DNA of 64,000 nt from Pseudomonas sp. GR 6-02 (GTDB lineage Bacteria; Pseudomonadota; Gammaproteobacteria; Pseudomonadales; Pseudomonadaceae): the NCBI RefSeq assembly GCF_001655615.1, contig NZ_CP011567.1:3543001-3607000 (forward strand). Reading direction: 5' to 3'. Below, piece after piece: positions 28,484 to 38,800 of the stretch. Positions within the stretch are counted from its first letter, which is position 1; every line of letters begins with the position of its first letter. Below the pieces are notes generated by a model. That model was not told the origin of the DNA. It saw nothing but the letters and a program-made list of their open reading frames with translations, and made no database searches. The position numbers were made by a program, and so were the translations under genes.

Positions 28484-29428
28484 ATGAACACCCTTCTGCC
28501 GCCCGAGCCGGGCATCCGCATCAGCCTCGCCGAGCTGATCGAGATGCGCCATCGTGTGCGCGAAGTGCAGCTGTTTTCCACGCCGAGCCAGCGCAGCCCG
28601 CTGATCGGCCTGCACCACTCCAAACTGCGCGGGCGCGGGGTGGACTTCGATCAGGTGCGGGTCTATCAGGCCGGCGATGATGTGCGCAGCATCGACTGGC
28701 GCGTCACCGCCCGGACCCAGGAACCGCACACCAAGCTGTTCCATGAGGAACGTGAGCGGCCGATCTTCATCATGGTCGAACAGAGCCGCCGGCTGTTTTT
28801 CGGCTCCGGGTTGATGTTCAAGTCGGTGCTGGCCGCCCAGGCCGCGAGCCTGATTGGCTGGGCCGCGCTGGGGCATAACGACCGGGTCGGCGGGCTGGTG
28901 TTCGGCGACAACGAGCATTACGAAATCAAGCCTCGACGCAGTAAGCAGAGCCTGCTGCAACTGCTCAACCGGCTGGTGCGGGTCAATCAATCGCTGCACA
29001 CCGAGCGCGAACCGGACCGCGATGCCTTCGGCATTGCCCTGCGCCGCGCCCGGGAAGTGCTGCGCCCTGGCAGCCTGGTGATTGTGATCTGCGACGAACG
29101 CGCCTTGTCCGACAGTGCCGAGCAGCAACTGAGCCTGTTGTCGCGCCATTGCGACCTGTTGCTGCTGCCGGTGTCCGACCCGCTGGATCACGCCCTGCCC
29201 GCCGCCGGCCTGCTTCGTTTTGCCGAACACGGCGCGCAACTGGAACTCGACACCTTGAATTTCGACCTGCGCCAGGCCTATCGCGCCCAAGCGGAAGCAC
29301 GCATCGCCCGCTGGGAGCTGCTGGCGCAGAAGCTGCGGGTGTTGCTGATGCCGTTGAGCACCCAAAGCGAAATGGTCGAGCAATTGCGTGAATACCTGAA
29401 CCCACAACGTCCGGGGAAAGGTCGATGA
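28484..29428 (+). CDS. DUF58 domain protein
   Basis: A 314-residue cytoplasmic protein of the DUF58 family (VWA-related fold), which is nearly always paired with MoxR. The core motif is HHSKLRGRGVDFDQVRVYQA, followed by DDVRSIDWRVTARTQEPHTK and LFHEERERPIFIMVE. The start is the ATG five bases after the moxR stop; a TTG at 28475 is less likely. The stop overlaps the next ATG. Family function is not established beyond association with MoxR and VWA membrane proteins; assembly or metal loading has been suggested. Confidence 0.93.
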   Translation: MNTLLPPEPGIRISLAELIEMRHRVREVQLFSTPSQRSPLIGLHHSKLRGRGVDFDQVRVYQAGDDVRSIDWRVTARTQEPHTKLFHEERERPIFIMVEQSRRLFFGSGLMFKSVLAAQAASLIGWAALGHNDRVGGLVFGDNEHYEIKPRRSKQSLLQLLNRLVRVNQSLHTEREPDRDAFGIALRRAREVLRPGSLVIVICDERALSDSAEQQLSLLSRHCDLLLLPVSDPLDHALPAAGLLRFAEHGAQLELDTLNFDLRQAYRAQAEARIARWELLAQKLRVLLMPLSTQSEMVEQLREYLNPQRPGKGR

Positions 29429-29919
29429 GCAGCCTCGATCAACTGCAACCGCTGATTTCCCCGCCACCGATCGGCTTCTGGCCGCCGGCACCGGGCTGGT
29501 GGCTGCTGCTGTTGTTGCTGCCGCTGATCGGTTTCGGCGTATGGCAGTTGCGACGCTTCATTCCGGACAAGCGCCCTGTCGTGCGCGCCGAACAACCGCT
29601 GGACCCGGTGCGCCTCGCCGCCCTGGCCGAACTCGCGCTGATGCCCAAACCCTACGACGGCGCCCCGGCCGGTGCCTGGCTGCAGCAACTCAACGGTTTG
29701 CTCAAACGCCTGTGCCGCAACCATTACCCCTACAGTCAGAGCCACACCCTCAACGGCCGCCAGTGGCTGGCGTTCCTCGACAACCGCTGCCCGGCTGCTG
29801 GCCTTACACGCTGGATGGTGCTGGTGGAAGGTGCCTACAAGCCCGAGTGCAAACTCGACGACAAGGCCATCGCCGGCCTGACTCAAGCCGTCGACACCTG
29901 GATTCGCAAACATGTTTGA
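29425..29919 (+). CDS. DUF4381 membrane protein
   Basis: A 164-residue protein with one membrane helix near residues 20-42 (PAPGWWLLLLLLPLIGFGVW) and a cytoplasmic helical domain (AGAWLQQLNGLLKRLCRNHY...). The arrangement and the position between DUF58 and a VWA gene fit DUF4381 of the Bat/MoxR operons. It starts on an ATGA overlap with DUF58, and the next gene starts inside its last codons, so all are translationally coupled. Its biochemical role is unknown; a membrane scaffold for the VWA complex is inferred. Confidence 0.88.
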   Translation: MSSLDQLQPLISPPPIGFWPPAPGWWLLLLLLPLIGFGVWQLRRFIPDKRPVVRAEQPLDPVRLAALAELALMPKPYDGAPAGAWLQQLNGLLKRLCRNHYPYSQSHTLNGRQWLAFLDNRCPAAGLTRWMVLVEGAYKPECKLDDKAIAGLTQAVDTWIRKHV

Positions 29920-31006
29920 GTTCGCCTGGCCGTGGATTTTCGCCCTGCTGCCGCTACCGTGGCTGATGCGGGTGCTGTTGCCAGTGGCCGACAGTGGCGA
30001 ACCGGCGCTCAAGGTCAGCTTCCTCAGCGACCTCGAAGGCCTCGCTCGCCGCCGCGCCCGGGCCAACCTGCCGACCTGGCGCCAGCAAGCCCCGTTCATT
30101 CTGATGTGGCTATTGCTGCTGATCGCCGCGGCGCGCCCGCAATGGCTCGGCGAACCGCTACCGATTGCCGCCAGTGGCCGCGATTTGCTGGTGGCGGTGG
30201 ACGTCTCCGGCTCAATGGACTTCCCCGACATGCAGTGGCAGGACGAAGACGTCAGCCGACTGTCACTGGTGCAGCATTTGCTCGGTGATTTTCTCGAAAG
30301 TCGCGATGGCGACCGGGTCGGGTTGATCCTGTTCGGCAGCCAGGCCTATCTGCAAGCGCCGCTGACCTTCGACCGCCATACCGTGCGTGTCTGGCTCGAC
30401 GAAGCGCGAATCGGTATTGCCGGCAAGAACACCGCCATCGGCGACGCCATCGGCCTGGCCCTCAAACGCCTGCGCCAACGCCCGGCACAAAGCCGCGTGC
30501 TGATTCTGGTCACCGACGGTGCCAACAATGGCGGCGAAATCGATCCGCTGACCGCCGCACGCCTGGCGGCGAATGAAGGCGTAAAAATCTACCCGATCGG
30601 CATTGGCGCCGACCCGGAACAAAGCGGCACCCTGGGCTTCCTGGGCATCAACCCGAGCCTGGACCTCGACGAGCCGGCCTTGAAAGCCATTGCCCAAGCC
30701 ACCGGAGGCCAGTATTTCCGCGCCCGCGACGGCCAGGAATTGCAGGCGATCAAGACCACCCTCGACAAACTGGAACCGGTAGCCCAGCAACCTACGCAGG
30801 CCCGTCCGGCCCAGGCGTTGTATCACTGGCCTCTGGCGATGGCGCTGCTGTTGAGCATGCTGCTGGTGATCCGTGAGCGCTGGCCGGATAACCCGTTGCA
30901 ACGTCTATTCACCAAGAAGCTGTTTACCAAAGAGCGGTTTCTGCATACGCAACTGCCCGACTGGCGTCAGCGCCTCAAACGCCTGCGTCTGCGGAGGCGC
31001 CGATGA
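29912..31006 (+). CDS. VWA-domain membrane protein (BatA-like)
   Basis: A 364-residue inner-membrane protein with two N-terminal helices (residues 5-24 and 60-76), a von Willebrand A domain of about 200 residues and a C-terminal helix (WPLAMALLLSMLLVI), followed by a basic tail. The metal-ion-dependent adhesion site is intact: DVSGSMD with Asp97, Ser99 and Ser101, then TAIGDAIGLAL and VTDGANNGG. It begins inside the last codons of DUF4381 and overlaps the next gene by ATGA. In other bacteria Bat proteins are linked to oxygen tolerance and envelope stress. Confidence 0.93.
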   Translation: MFEFAWPWIFALLPLPWLMRVLLPVADSGEPALKVSFLSDLEGLARRRARANLPTWRQQAPFILMWLLLLIAAARPQWLGEPLPIAASGRDLLVAVDVSGSMDFPDMQWQDEDVSRLSLVQHLLGDFLESRDGDRVGLILFGSQAYLQAPLTFDRHTVRVWLDEARIGIAGKNTAIGDAIGLALKRLRQRPAQSRVLILVTDGANNGGEIDPLTAARLAANEGVKIYPIGIGADPEQSGTLGFLGINPSLDLDEPALKAIAQATGGQYFRARDGQELQAIKTTLDKLEPVAQQPTQARPAQALYHWPLAMALLLSMLLVIRERWPDNPLQRLFTKKLFTKERFLHTQLPDWRQRLKRLRLRRRR

Positions 31007-32739
31007 TCGCTCTCTGGCCGTACTGGTTCCGCCCTTGGTGGCTGCTATTGCTGCCGTTGCTGGGCTGGTTGCTCTGGCAACTCTGGCACCGGCAGAAGCG
31101 CGCGGGTCGCTGGCAAATGATTCTGCCACCGGCCTTCCATGCCGCGTTGCTCAGTGGTGGCAGCGGTCGCGAGAGCAAACTGCCGTGGGTCGCCCTGGGC
31201 CTGGCCTGGGTGCTGACCGTGCTGGCCCTGCTGGGGCCGAGCTGGCAACGCGTTGAGCAAACCGGCCAGAAACCCGCTGACCCGCTGGTGGTGCTGCTTG
31301 AGTTGACCCCGGAAATGCTTGCCGCAGACGTTGCGCCAAACCGGCTGGAACAGGCCCGGCGCAAACTGCTGGATCTGCTGCAAAACCGCAGCGACGCGCA
31401 GACCGCCATCGTCGTCTACGCCGGCAGCGCCCATACGCTGGTGCCACTGTCGGATGACCTGTCGACCAGCCGCAATCTTTTGGATGCGCTCAAGCCGTCG
31501 CTGATGCCCCAGGCCGGTCATCGCGCCGATCTGGCGGTGGCCAAGGCCCTGACGCTGCTGGATCAGGGAGCCCTTGGCCAGGGGCGGATCCTGCTGATCG
31601 GTTCGTCGCTGACGGAACACGAACGCCAAGGGATTCGTCAGGCGCTGGACGCCAAGTCCACACAATTTCTGATGCTCGGCATCGGTACCGCCGAAGGTGC
31701 GCCGGTCGCGCAGGACGACGGCAGTTTCCTCAAGGACGATCAGGGCGCGATTCTGGTGCCGCATCTGGACGGCCCCAGCCTGAAAGCCTTTGCCAATGGC
31801 CTGGGTGGAGGTTACGCCCAGGCACGCCTGGACGATGCCGACCTGCGCGACCTCGGCCTGCTCGACGGCCCACGGGACCTGCGCAACGACGGCCAGACGT
31901 TGCGCCTCGACACCTGGGCCGATCAAGGCTACTGGCTGCTGCTGCCATTGTTGTTGCTGGCCGCCTGTGCCGGGCGTCGCGGCTGGCTGTTCTGCTTGCC
32001 GCTGCTGTTCCTGCTGCCGCAACCGAGTTATGCCTTCGATTTCGAAGACTTGTGGCTGCGGCCCGATCAGCAGGGTTTGCACTTGCTCAAACAAAAGCGC
32101 CCTGCCGAAGCCGCGCAGCATTTCGAAGACCCGCAATGGCAAGGTGTGGCGCTCTATGAAGCTGGCGACTACAGTGGCGCCGCCCAGCGGTTTGCCCAAG
32201 GCAACGACGCCCACGCCCACTACAATCGGGGTAACGCGCTGGCCAAAAGCGGCGAACTGGAAGCGGCGCTGGATGCTTATGAGCAAGCGCTGGAGCTTCA
32301 GCCAGACCTGCGCCCGGCGCTGACCAACAAGGCACTGGTGGAAACGCTGCTCAAGCAGAAAACCGCTACACCGCCCGTCGAGCCGGACAAAACCGCCGAG
32401 GGCGAAACCGAAACCATGCCTCAGGAACCGCCACCGGGCAGCGCCACCCAGCCGAGCGATGGCGAGCCGAAAACCGATGCCCAGCAGGCCACGCCGGACG
32501 CCGAGCAGCCGCCCACGGCACCACCGCAATCGGGCGCCAATGAAGTTCCGGGCAGCGAATTGGGGGATGAACAAAGCACCACGCCACCACGGCGCCCCGC
32601 CAGCGACATGCTCGAAGGCGAACAGCAACAGGCGCTGGAGCAATGGTTGCGCAAGATCCCGGATGACCCCGGCGAACTGCTCCGGCGCAAATTCTGGTAC
32701 GAACAGCAACAACATCAGGATCAGGGAAAAACTCGATGA
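31003..32739 (+). CDS. BatB/BatC-like fusion: VWA domain plus TPR
   Basis: A 578-residue membrane protein: two N-terminal helices, a VWA domain (about residues 85-300), two more hydrophobic stretches near residues 310-345, then a TPR region (NRGNALAKSGELEAALDAYE) and a Pro/Glu/Thr-rich tail ending in DPGELLRRKFWYEQQQ. The place where the metal site should be reads LVVLLELTPEM, so the DxSxS triad is lost. The mature C-terminal part probably lies in the periplasm. It overlaps both neighbours by ATGA. It combines functions separate in BatB and BatC of other bacteria. Confidence 0.9.
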   Translation: MIALWPYWFRPWWLLLLPLLGWLLWQLWHRQKRAGRWQMILPPAFHAALLSGGSGRESKLPWVALGLAWVLTVLALLGPSWQRVEQTGQKPADPLVVLLELTPEMLAADVAPNRLEQARRKLLDLLQNRSDAQTAIVVYAGSAHTLVPLSDDLSTSRNLLDALKPSLMPQAGHRADLAVAKALTLLDQGALGQGRILLIGSSLTEHERQGIRQALDAKSTQFLMLGIGTAEGAPVAQDDGSFLKDDQGAILVPHLDGPSLKAFANGLGGGYAQARLDDADLRDLGLLDGPRDLRNDGQTLRLDTWADQGYWLLLPLLLLAACAGRRGWLFCLPLLFLLPQPSYAFDFEDLWLRPDQQGLHLLKQKRPAEAAQHFEDPQWQGVALYEAGDYSGAAQRFAQGNDAHAHYNRGNALAKSGELEAALDAYEQALELQPDLRPALTNKALVETLLKQKTATPPVEPDKTAEGETETMPQEPPPGSATQPSDGEPKTDAQQATPDAEQPPTAPPQSGANEVPGSELGDEQSTTPPRRPASDMLEGEQQQALEQWLRKIPDDPGELLRRKFWYEQQQHQDQGKTR

Positions 32740-34376
32740 CCCGCTTCACCGCCTTCTTGCTTGCACTGCTTCTCTGGACCGCTCAGGCCCAGGCCGCGGA
32801 GCTGGTCGCCAGTGTCGATCGCAGTCGCCTGAATTCCGGGGAGACGGTCGAACTGACTCTGGAATCCAGCGACGTGACTCAGTTCGGCAAACCCGACCTG
32901 ACTCCGCTGGAGCCGCAGTTCGAGGTGCGCGGTACCCGTCAGGTCAACCAACCGAACACCCTCAACGGCAACACTCAAGCGACCACCCGCTGGATCATCA
33001 CCCTGCTGCCCCGGCAGAACGGCAGTGTGGTAATTCCGTCACTGCAACTGGGCGAGGCGCAGAGCCAACCGATTACCGTGCAGGTGATCGAAAGCGAAAC
33101 CCAGGACAGCAGCAACACGCTAGCGCCGGTGTTCATCGAAGCCAGCCTCGACCAGAACAGCGTCTATGTGCAGGCTCAGGCGATCCTGACCTTGCGCATT
33201 TATCATTCGGTGTCGCTGTACGACGACAGCAGCCTGACCCCGTTGCAGATTCCCGATGCGCGCATCGAACAACTGGGCGAGTCGCGCACCTACGAGAAAG
33301 CCATCAACGGTTTGCGCCACGGCGTGATCGAAATGCGCTACGCGATCTACCCACAGCACAGCGGTGTATTGACCATTCCGGCGCAAGTGTTCAGTGCCAC
33401 ACTGGTCGATGCCCAACCGTCCCAGGACGGATCGCCCCAGGGGCCAAAACCGGGCAAATTGATGCGCGTCAGTTCCACCGAGATTCCGCTGACGGTCAAG
33501 GCCAAGCCCGGCAGTTATCCAGCCGATGTTCCCTGGCTACCGGCCCGCAGCCTGAGCCTGAGTGAAAGCTGGAGCCCGGAACCGGATCATGCGCAGGTCG
33601 GCGACTCGCTGACCCGCAGCCTGACCTTGAGCGCCGAAGGCCTCGCCAGCTCTCAACTGCCACCGTTGCCCGCCACCGAGATCAACGGCCTGCGGCGCTA
33701 CCCGGATCAACCGGTGCTGAGCAACCAGAGCGGAGAGCGTGGCTTGGTCGGCAGTCGCGAGGACCGTGAAGCCCTGGTGCCGACCCGCACCGGCGACATC
33801 GACTTGCCGAGCGTTGAAGTGATCTGGTGGAACACCTTCGAGGATCATCTGGAACACACCAGCCTGCCGGCCCGCACGCTGCAAGTGGCGAGCAATCCGA
33901 GCCTGATCGTCGACACCCCGGCGAGCAGCCCGCTGGTGATGTCCGGCGCCAGCAACGAAGCCCTTTGGTGGTGGAAACTCAGCACGGCAATTCTGGCCTG
34001 CACCACCCTGCTAGGCTTCGGCCTCTGGTGGCGCGCCCGCTCGCAACCGGCAGTCCTGCGGGCAGCGCAGACCGGCCCGAGCCCACGCACGCTGCTCGAC
34101 GACCTCAAACGCGCCTGCCAGGCCAACGACACCCACGCCACCCGCCAGGCCCTCGACGCCTGGGCCCGGCAACAACCGGAAACCCTGGCCGACATGGCCG
34201 CCCGCTTCGTGCCGCTGTCCGATGCCCTCGACGGCCTGAACGGCGCGCTCTACAGCGAAACCGGCCAGTACTGGCAAGGCGAAGAACTCTGGCGCGCCAT
34301 CCGGGCGATCCCGACGGCCGAAGGGTTTCAAGGCGTGGTCGGCGACAGCGGGTTGCCGCCGCTTTATCCCAAATAA
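32736..34376 (+). CDS. BatD-family protein
   Basis: A 546-residue protein with a signal peptide (MTRFTAFLLALLLWTAQAQA), several beta-sandwich domains in the periplasm (for example VDRSRLNSGETVELTLES) and a membrane helix near residues 410-432 (LWWWKLSTAILACTTLLGFG). A cytoplasmic tail follows (DLKRACQANDTHATRQALDA...). This is the BatD/oxygen-tolerance architecture. It overlaps the upstream gene by ATGA and ends the operon; a composite repeat lies 10 bases after the stop. It probably forms a complex with the two VWA proteins. Confidence 0.92.
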   Translation: MTRFTAFLLALLLWTAQAQAAELVASVDRSRLNSGETVELTLESSDVTQFGKPDLTPLEPQFEVRGTRQVNQPNTLNGNTQATTRWIITLLPRQNGSVVIPSLQLGEAQSQPITVQVIESETQDSSNTLAPVFIEASLDQNSVYVQAQAILTLRIYHSVSLYDDSSLTPLQIPDARIEQLGESRTYEKAINGLRHGVIEMRYAIYPQHSGVLTIPAQVFSATLVDAQPSQDGSPQGPKPGKLMRVSSTEIPLTVKAKPGSYPADVPWLPARSLSLSESWSPEPDHAQVGDSLTRSLTLSAEGLASSQLPPLPATEINGLRRYPDQPVLSNQSGERGLVGSREDREALVPTRTGDIDLPSVEVIWWNTFEDHLEHTSLPARTLQVASNPSLIVDTPASSPLVMSGASNEALWWWKLSTAILACTTLLGFGLWWRARSQPAVLRAAQTGPSPRTLLDDLKRACQANDTHATRQALDAWARQQPETLADMAARFVPLSDALDGLNGALYSETGQYWQGEELWRAIRAIPTAEGFQGVVGDSGLPPLYPK

Positions 34377-34386
34377 TCACTGGACC

Positions 34387-34534
34387 TTGTGGCGAGGGAG
34401 CTTGTCGGATCGCCGCACCGTCCCGTTCGGCTGCGCAGCAGTCGCAAATGGCTGATGCGTCATACCGGAAGAAATGAGGGGTGTGGTTTTGGGGCTGCTT
34501 CGCAGCCCAGCGGGAGCAAGCTCCCTCGCCACAG
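34387..34534. repeat. Composite palindromic repeat, second copy
   Basis: About 148 bp with outer arms TGTGGCGAGGGAGCTTG and CAAGCTCCCTCGCCACA and the inner block GGATCGCCGCACCGTCCCG. It matches the copy at 20696-20845 at both ends and at the inner block, but the middle 50-60 bases differ. It follows the Bat operon directly. Confidence 0.78.
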
Positions 34535-34651
34535 GCCTTCGGCTCGATCAGATCCGTCGCGCCATCCCAAGTATTTGCCAGTAAACTCTCCCCTCTTTAG
34601 CCGCCATCATTTCCCCCGCGGCCATCACCTTATTTTGTTGCGGAGTACGCC

Positions 34652-35896
34652 TTGCGTCTGTTCCACACCTCCGACTGGCACCTTGGGCAGAACCTGCACG
34701 GCCAGGAACGCGATTTCGAGCACGCCTGTTTTCTCGACTGGCTGCTGCGTCAGCTGAAGCTGGACCAGCCTGATGTGCTGCTGATTGCCGGCGATATCTT
34801 CGACACGGTCAACCCGCCGGTCAAAGCCCAGGAACGCCTCTACGATTTCATCGTCAGCGCCCACGAGCAGCAGCCCTTGCTGACCATCGTGATGATCGCC
34901 GGCAACCACGACTCCGGCTCGCGCATCGAACTGCCCGCGCCGTTGATGCGCCGCTTGCGCACTCACGCCCTGGGGCGCGTGCTGTGGCTGGATGACGGCC
35001 AACTGGATGCCGAACGCCTGTTGCTGCCGTTGCCGGATGCCAGCGGCGCAATCGCTGCCTGGTGCCTGGCGCTTCCGTTCCTGCGCCCCGCCGAAGTGAC
35101 CGGCGCGCAGCTGGGTGACAACTATTTGCGCGGCATCGGCCAGGTTCACGAATGGCTGATTGAAGCGGCGAACGCCAAGCGCAAGCCGGGTCAGGCGCTG
35201 ATCGCTATCAGCCATGCGCACATGGCCGGCGGTTCGGTGTCCGAGGACTCCGAGCGCAGCCTGATCATCGGCAACGCCGAAGCCCTGCCCGCCAGCCTGT
35301 TCGGACCGAGCATCAGCTATGTCGCCCTCGGGCATTTGCACAAGCCGCAGAAGGTCAACGGCGAAGAACGCATCCGCTACAGCGGCTCGCCGATTCCGTT
35401 GTCATTCTCCGAGATCGGTTATCAGCATCAGATTCTCGACATCAAACTGGATGGCGAAACCCTGCTCAGCGTCGAACCGAAGCTCATTCCCCGACCAGTG
35501 AACCTGCAACGCCTCGGCCCCGCGCCGCTGGCGGAGATCCTGCTGCAACTGGCCGACCTGCCCAACATTGACCTGCTCGCCGACATCCAGCGCCAGCCGT
35601 GGCTGGAAGTGCGGGTGCGCCTCGATGAACCGCAACCGGACCTGCGCCATCAAGTGGAAACAGCCCTGCAAGGCAAAGCGGTACGGCTGGTGCGGATTGC
35701 CGCCGAATACGCCGGCAACGGCAGCCGCGACGGCGTCGAGGACGGCGCCACCTTGATCGAACTGGACCAACTGACGCCGCAGGAACTGTTCAGCCGCGCC
35801 TGGCAGGACAACTATGGCAGCGAGGTCGATGAGCAAACGCTCAGGGACTTCGCCGAGCTGCTGCAAGACGTGCAGATGGAGAGCGAACAGCCATGA
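34652..35896 (+). CDS. sbcD: DNA repair nuclease subunit SbcD
   Basis: A 414-residue Mre11-type nuclease that with SbcC cuts hairpins and blocked DNA ends. The metallophosphoesterase motifs are in order: HTSDWHLGQ (Asp8, His10), IAGDIFDTVNPP, IAGNHDSGSRIEL, AISHAHMAGG and ALGHLHKPQ. A C-terminal capping domain follows. The start is a TTG, chosen because the conserved MRLFHTSDWHLG begins exactly there and CGGAG lies seven bases upstream; no ATG is available nearby in frame. The stop overlaps the sbcC start (ATGA). Confidence 0.96.
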   Translation: MRLFHTSDWHLGQNLHGQERDFEHACFLDWLLRQLKLDQPDVLLIAGDIFDTVNPPVKAQERLYDFIVSAHEQQPLLTIVMIAGNHDSGSRIELPAPLMRRLRTHALGRVLWLDDGQLDAERLLLPLPDASGAIAAWCLALPFLRPAEVTGAQLGDNYLRGIGQVHEWLIEAANAKRKPGQALIAISHAHMAGGSVSEDSERSLIIGNAEALPASLFGPSISYVALGHLHKPQKVNGEERIRYSGSPIPLSFSEIGYQHQILDIKLDGETLLSVEPKLIPRPVNLQRLGPAPLAEILLQLADLPNIDLLADIQRQPWLEVRVRLDEPQPDLRHQVETALQGKAVRLVRIAAEYAGNGSRDGVEDGATLIELDQLTPQELFSRAWQDNYGSEVDEQTLRDFAELLQDVQMESEQP

Positions 35897-38800
35897 AAAT
35901 CCTCGCGATCCGCTTGAAAAACCTCGCCTCCCTGGCCGGGCCATTTGAAATCGACTTCACCGCCGAACCCTTGGCCAGTGCCGGTCTGTTTGCGATTACC
36001 GGGCCGACCGGCGCCGGCAAAAGCACCCTGCTCGATGCGCTGTGCCTGGCGCTGTTTGGCGCCGTGCCGCGGCTGAACAATACCGGCCGCGATGCCAAGG
36101 TTCCGGACGCCGATGGCGAAATCGGCACCGGCGACCCGCGGACCCTGCTGCGTCGTGGCACCGGAGAAGGTTATGCCGAAGTGGATTTCGTCGGCATCGA
36201 CGGTCGTCGCTATCGCGCGCGCTGGGAGGCCAATCGCGCTCGGGAGAAGGCCGGCGGCAAGCTGCAAGCCAGTCGCCAGAGCCTGCGCGACATCGATCAG
36301 GATCAACTGCTGGCCAGCCAGAAAGGCGAATACAAGACCCAGCTCGAAACGGCGCTGGGCCTGAACTTCGAACAATTCACCCGCGCCGTGTTGTTGGCCC
36401 AGAGCGAGTTCAGTGCGTTCCTCAAGGCGGACGACAACGACCGTAGCGAACTGCTGGAAAAGCTCACCGACACCGCGCTCTACACCCGCCTCGGTCGCCG
36501 CGCCTTCGACAAGACCAAAGAAGCACGCGAAGCCCACAAGCTGTTGCAGGACCAGGCCACCGGGGTCACGCCACTGTCGCCTGAAGCCCGGGCCGAGCTC
36601 GATGAGCGCTTCAATGACGCGCAGCAGCAACTCAAGACCCAGCAGGCGCAGCTCAAGCAATTGGAGCTGCAACACACCTGGCTCAAGGACCTGCGCCAGT
36701 TGCAGGACGCGCAACAGAGCGCCACCGAGCAACTGCAATCCGCCCAACAACACTGGGACAGCCTGGCCAGCGAGCGCTTGAAGCTGACCCGTCTGGAGCA
36801 ACTGGCCCCGCAACGGCACCAATTCGCGCGAAAGACCGAATTGACCACCCAGCTCACACCGCTGGCGGCACAGATTCAGCAGCATACCCAACAGCAAACC
36901 GAACTGAACGCGCGTCAGGCTCAGCTCGAACACAGCCTGAGCGCGGCGCAAACGGCACTGGCCGCCGCACAAAGCCAACACAGCAACAGCGCGCCACTGC
37001 TGCGTCAGGCCTTCGAAGAGCAAAGCACCCTCGCCCGCCTGGTCAAGGACGCCAGTCTCAGCACCGACCTCAAGCAGCAGGCGGAACTGGCCTGCACGCA
37101 GGGCCAAAGCACGATTCAGGGCTTGCTTGACCAGCAGAAACAGGTCGCAGAACGGTTGCAGCGTATCGCCGGTGAGCTTGAGCAGAGCACTCATCTGGCG
37201 CCACTGAGCGACGCCTGGAACGCCTACCGCGATCGTCTGCAACAACTGATGCTGATCGGCAATCGCCTGAACAAGGGCCAGTCCGAACTGGCCGGCCTGG
37301 AGCAAAACGCCACCCGCGCCGCCGAGGATCTGGCCACCCAGCGCCAGAGCCTTGAGCTGCTGTACAAAGAGGCCGGCGCCGAACCTGAAGCGGTGGCCGA
37401 GCAGATTCAGATCCTCGGCAGCCTGCTACAGGACAACCGCAAGCAACTGCGGGCCATTGAAGAGCTGACGCGGCTGTGGGCCAGCCAGCAGGAACTGGAC
37501 AAACGCGGCGCCGAGTTGCAGCAGCGCCAACTCGCCGCTCAGCAAGAGCGTGATCGTCTGACCCAGGACGGCGTGAAAACCAAAGCCGAATTGACCGTTG
37601 CCGAACAGACCCTGACCGTCACCCGCGAACTGCTGGAACGTCAGCGCCTGGCACGCAGTGCCAGCGTCGAAGAGCTGCGTGCAGAACTGCTGGACGATCA
37701 GCCGTGCCCGGTTTGTGGCAGCCCGGACCATCCTTATCATCAGCCCGAAGCCTTGCTGCAAAGCCTCGGTCGGCACGATGAAAACGAACAGGCCAACGCC
37801 CAGAAAGCCGTTGACCTGCTCAAGGAAAAACTCACCGATCTGCGCGCCGAAGTCGGTGGCCTGATTGCTCAGCAAAAGGAATTGCTGCAACAGCAAGAAC
37901 AACTCGCCACTCAGCAACAGAGCCTGGCACCGAGCCTGGAAGCGCACCCTCTGTCTGCTCAACTGTTGGCCCAGGACGCAGACAAACGCGATGCCTGGCT
38001 GACCCAACAAAGCAGCCAGTTGAACCAGAGCATCACCCAGGACGAACAGCGGCAAACCGCCCTGCTCACCCTGCAACAAGATGCCGCGCGACTGGCGCAA
38101 CAACTGCGCAGCGCCGAAGCGGCGAACCAACAGGCGACACAACACCTGCTCAACCAGCAACGGGAGTTGAGCAGCGATCGCCAACGCCTGGACGAAGAAC
38201 TGAGCGCGTTCAGCAGCCTGCTGCCAGCCCAGACGCTGGAAGCGCTGCGCAACGAACCCGCCGCGACTTTCATGCAGCTCGACCAGCAGATCGCCCAGCG
38301 CCTGCAACAACTCGAACAGCAGCGCGATGAACTCGCTGAACAGCAACAACGCCAGCAGACGCTGGACAAAGAACAAGACCGCCAGCAGACCCGCACCCAG
38401 CAACTAGACGCCGCGCAGCAGCAGTTCAGCGCGTTGGCCGGGCAACAACAGGCTTGCCAGGTAAAACTGACGCAACTGCTGGGCGAACACGCCAGCGCCG
38501 AACAATGGCAGCAGCAACTGGATCAGGCCGTCGAACAGGCGCGCAATGCCGAAGCGACGGCCAATCAGGAACTGCAAAGCGTGCGCACGGGGCTGGTGCA
38601 ACTGGCCGCCGAACTCAAGGCGCAACAGGAACGTGCACAAGCCCTGGAAAGCGAAGACCGCGAGCTCAGCAGCAAGATCGCCGACTGGCGCGCGCAGCAT
38701 CCGGAGCTGGACGACGGTGGGCTGGAAGCGCTGCTCGGTGTCAACGACCAACAGCTCAGCGAGCTGCGTCAACGATTGCAGCAAAGCGAACAAGACATCG

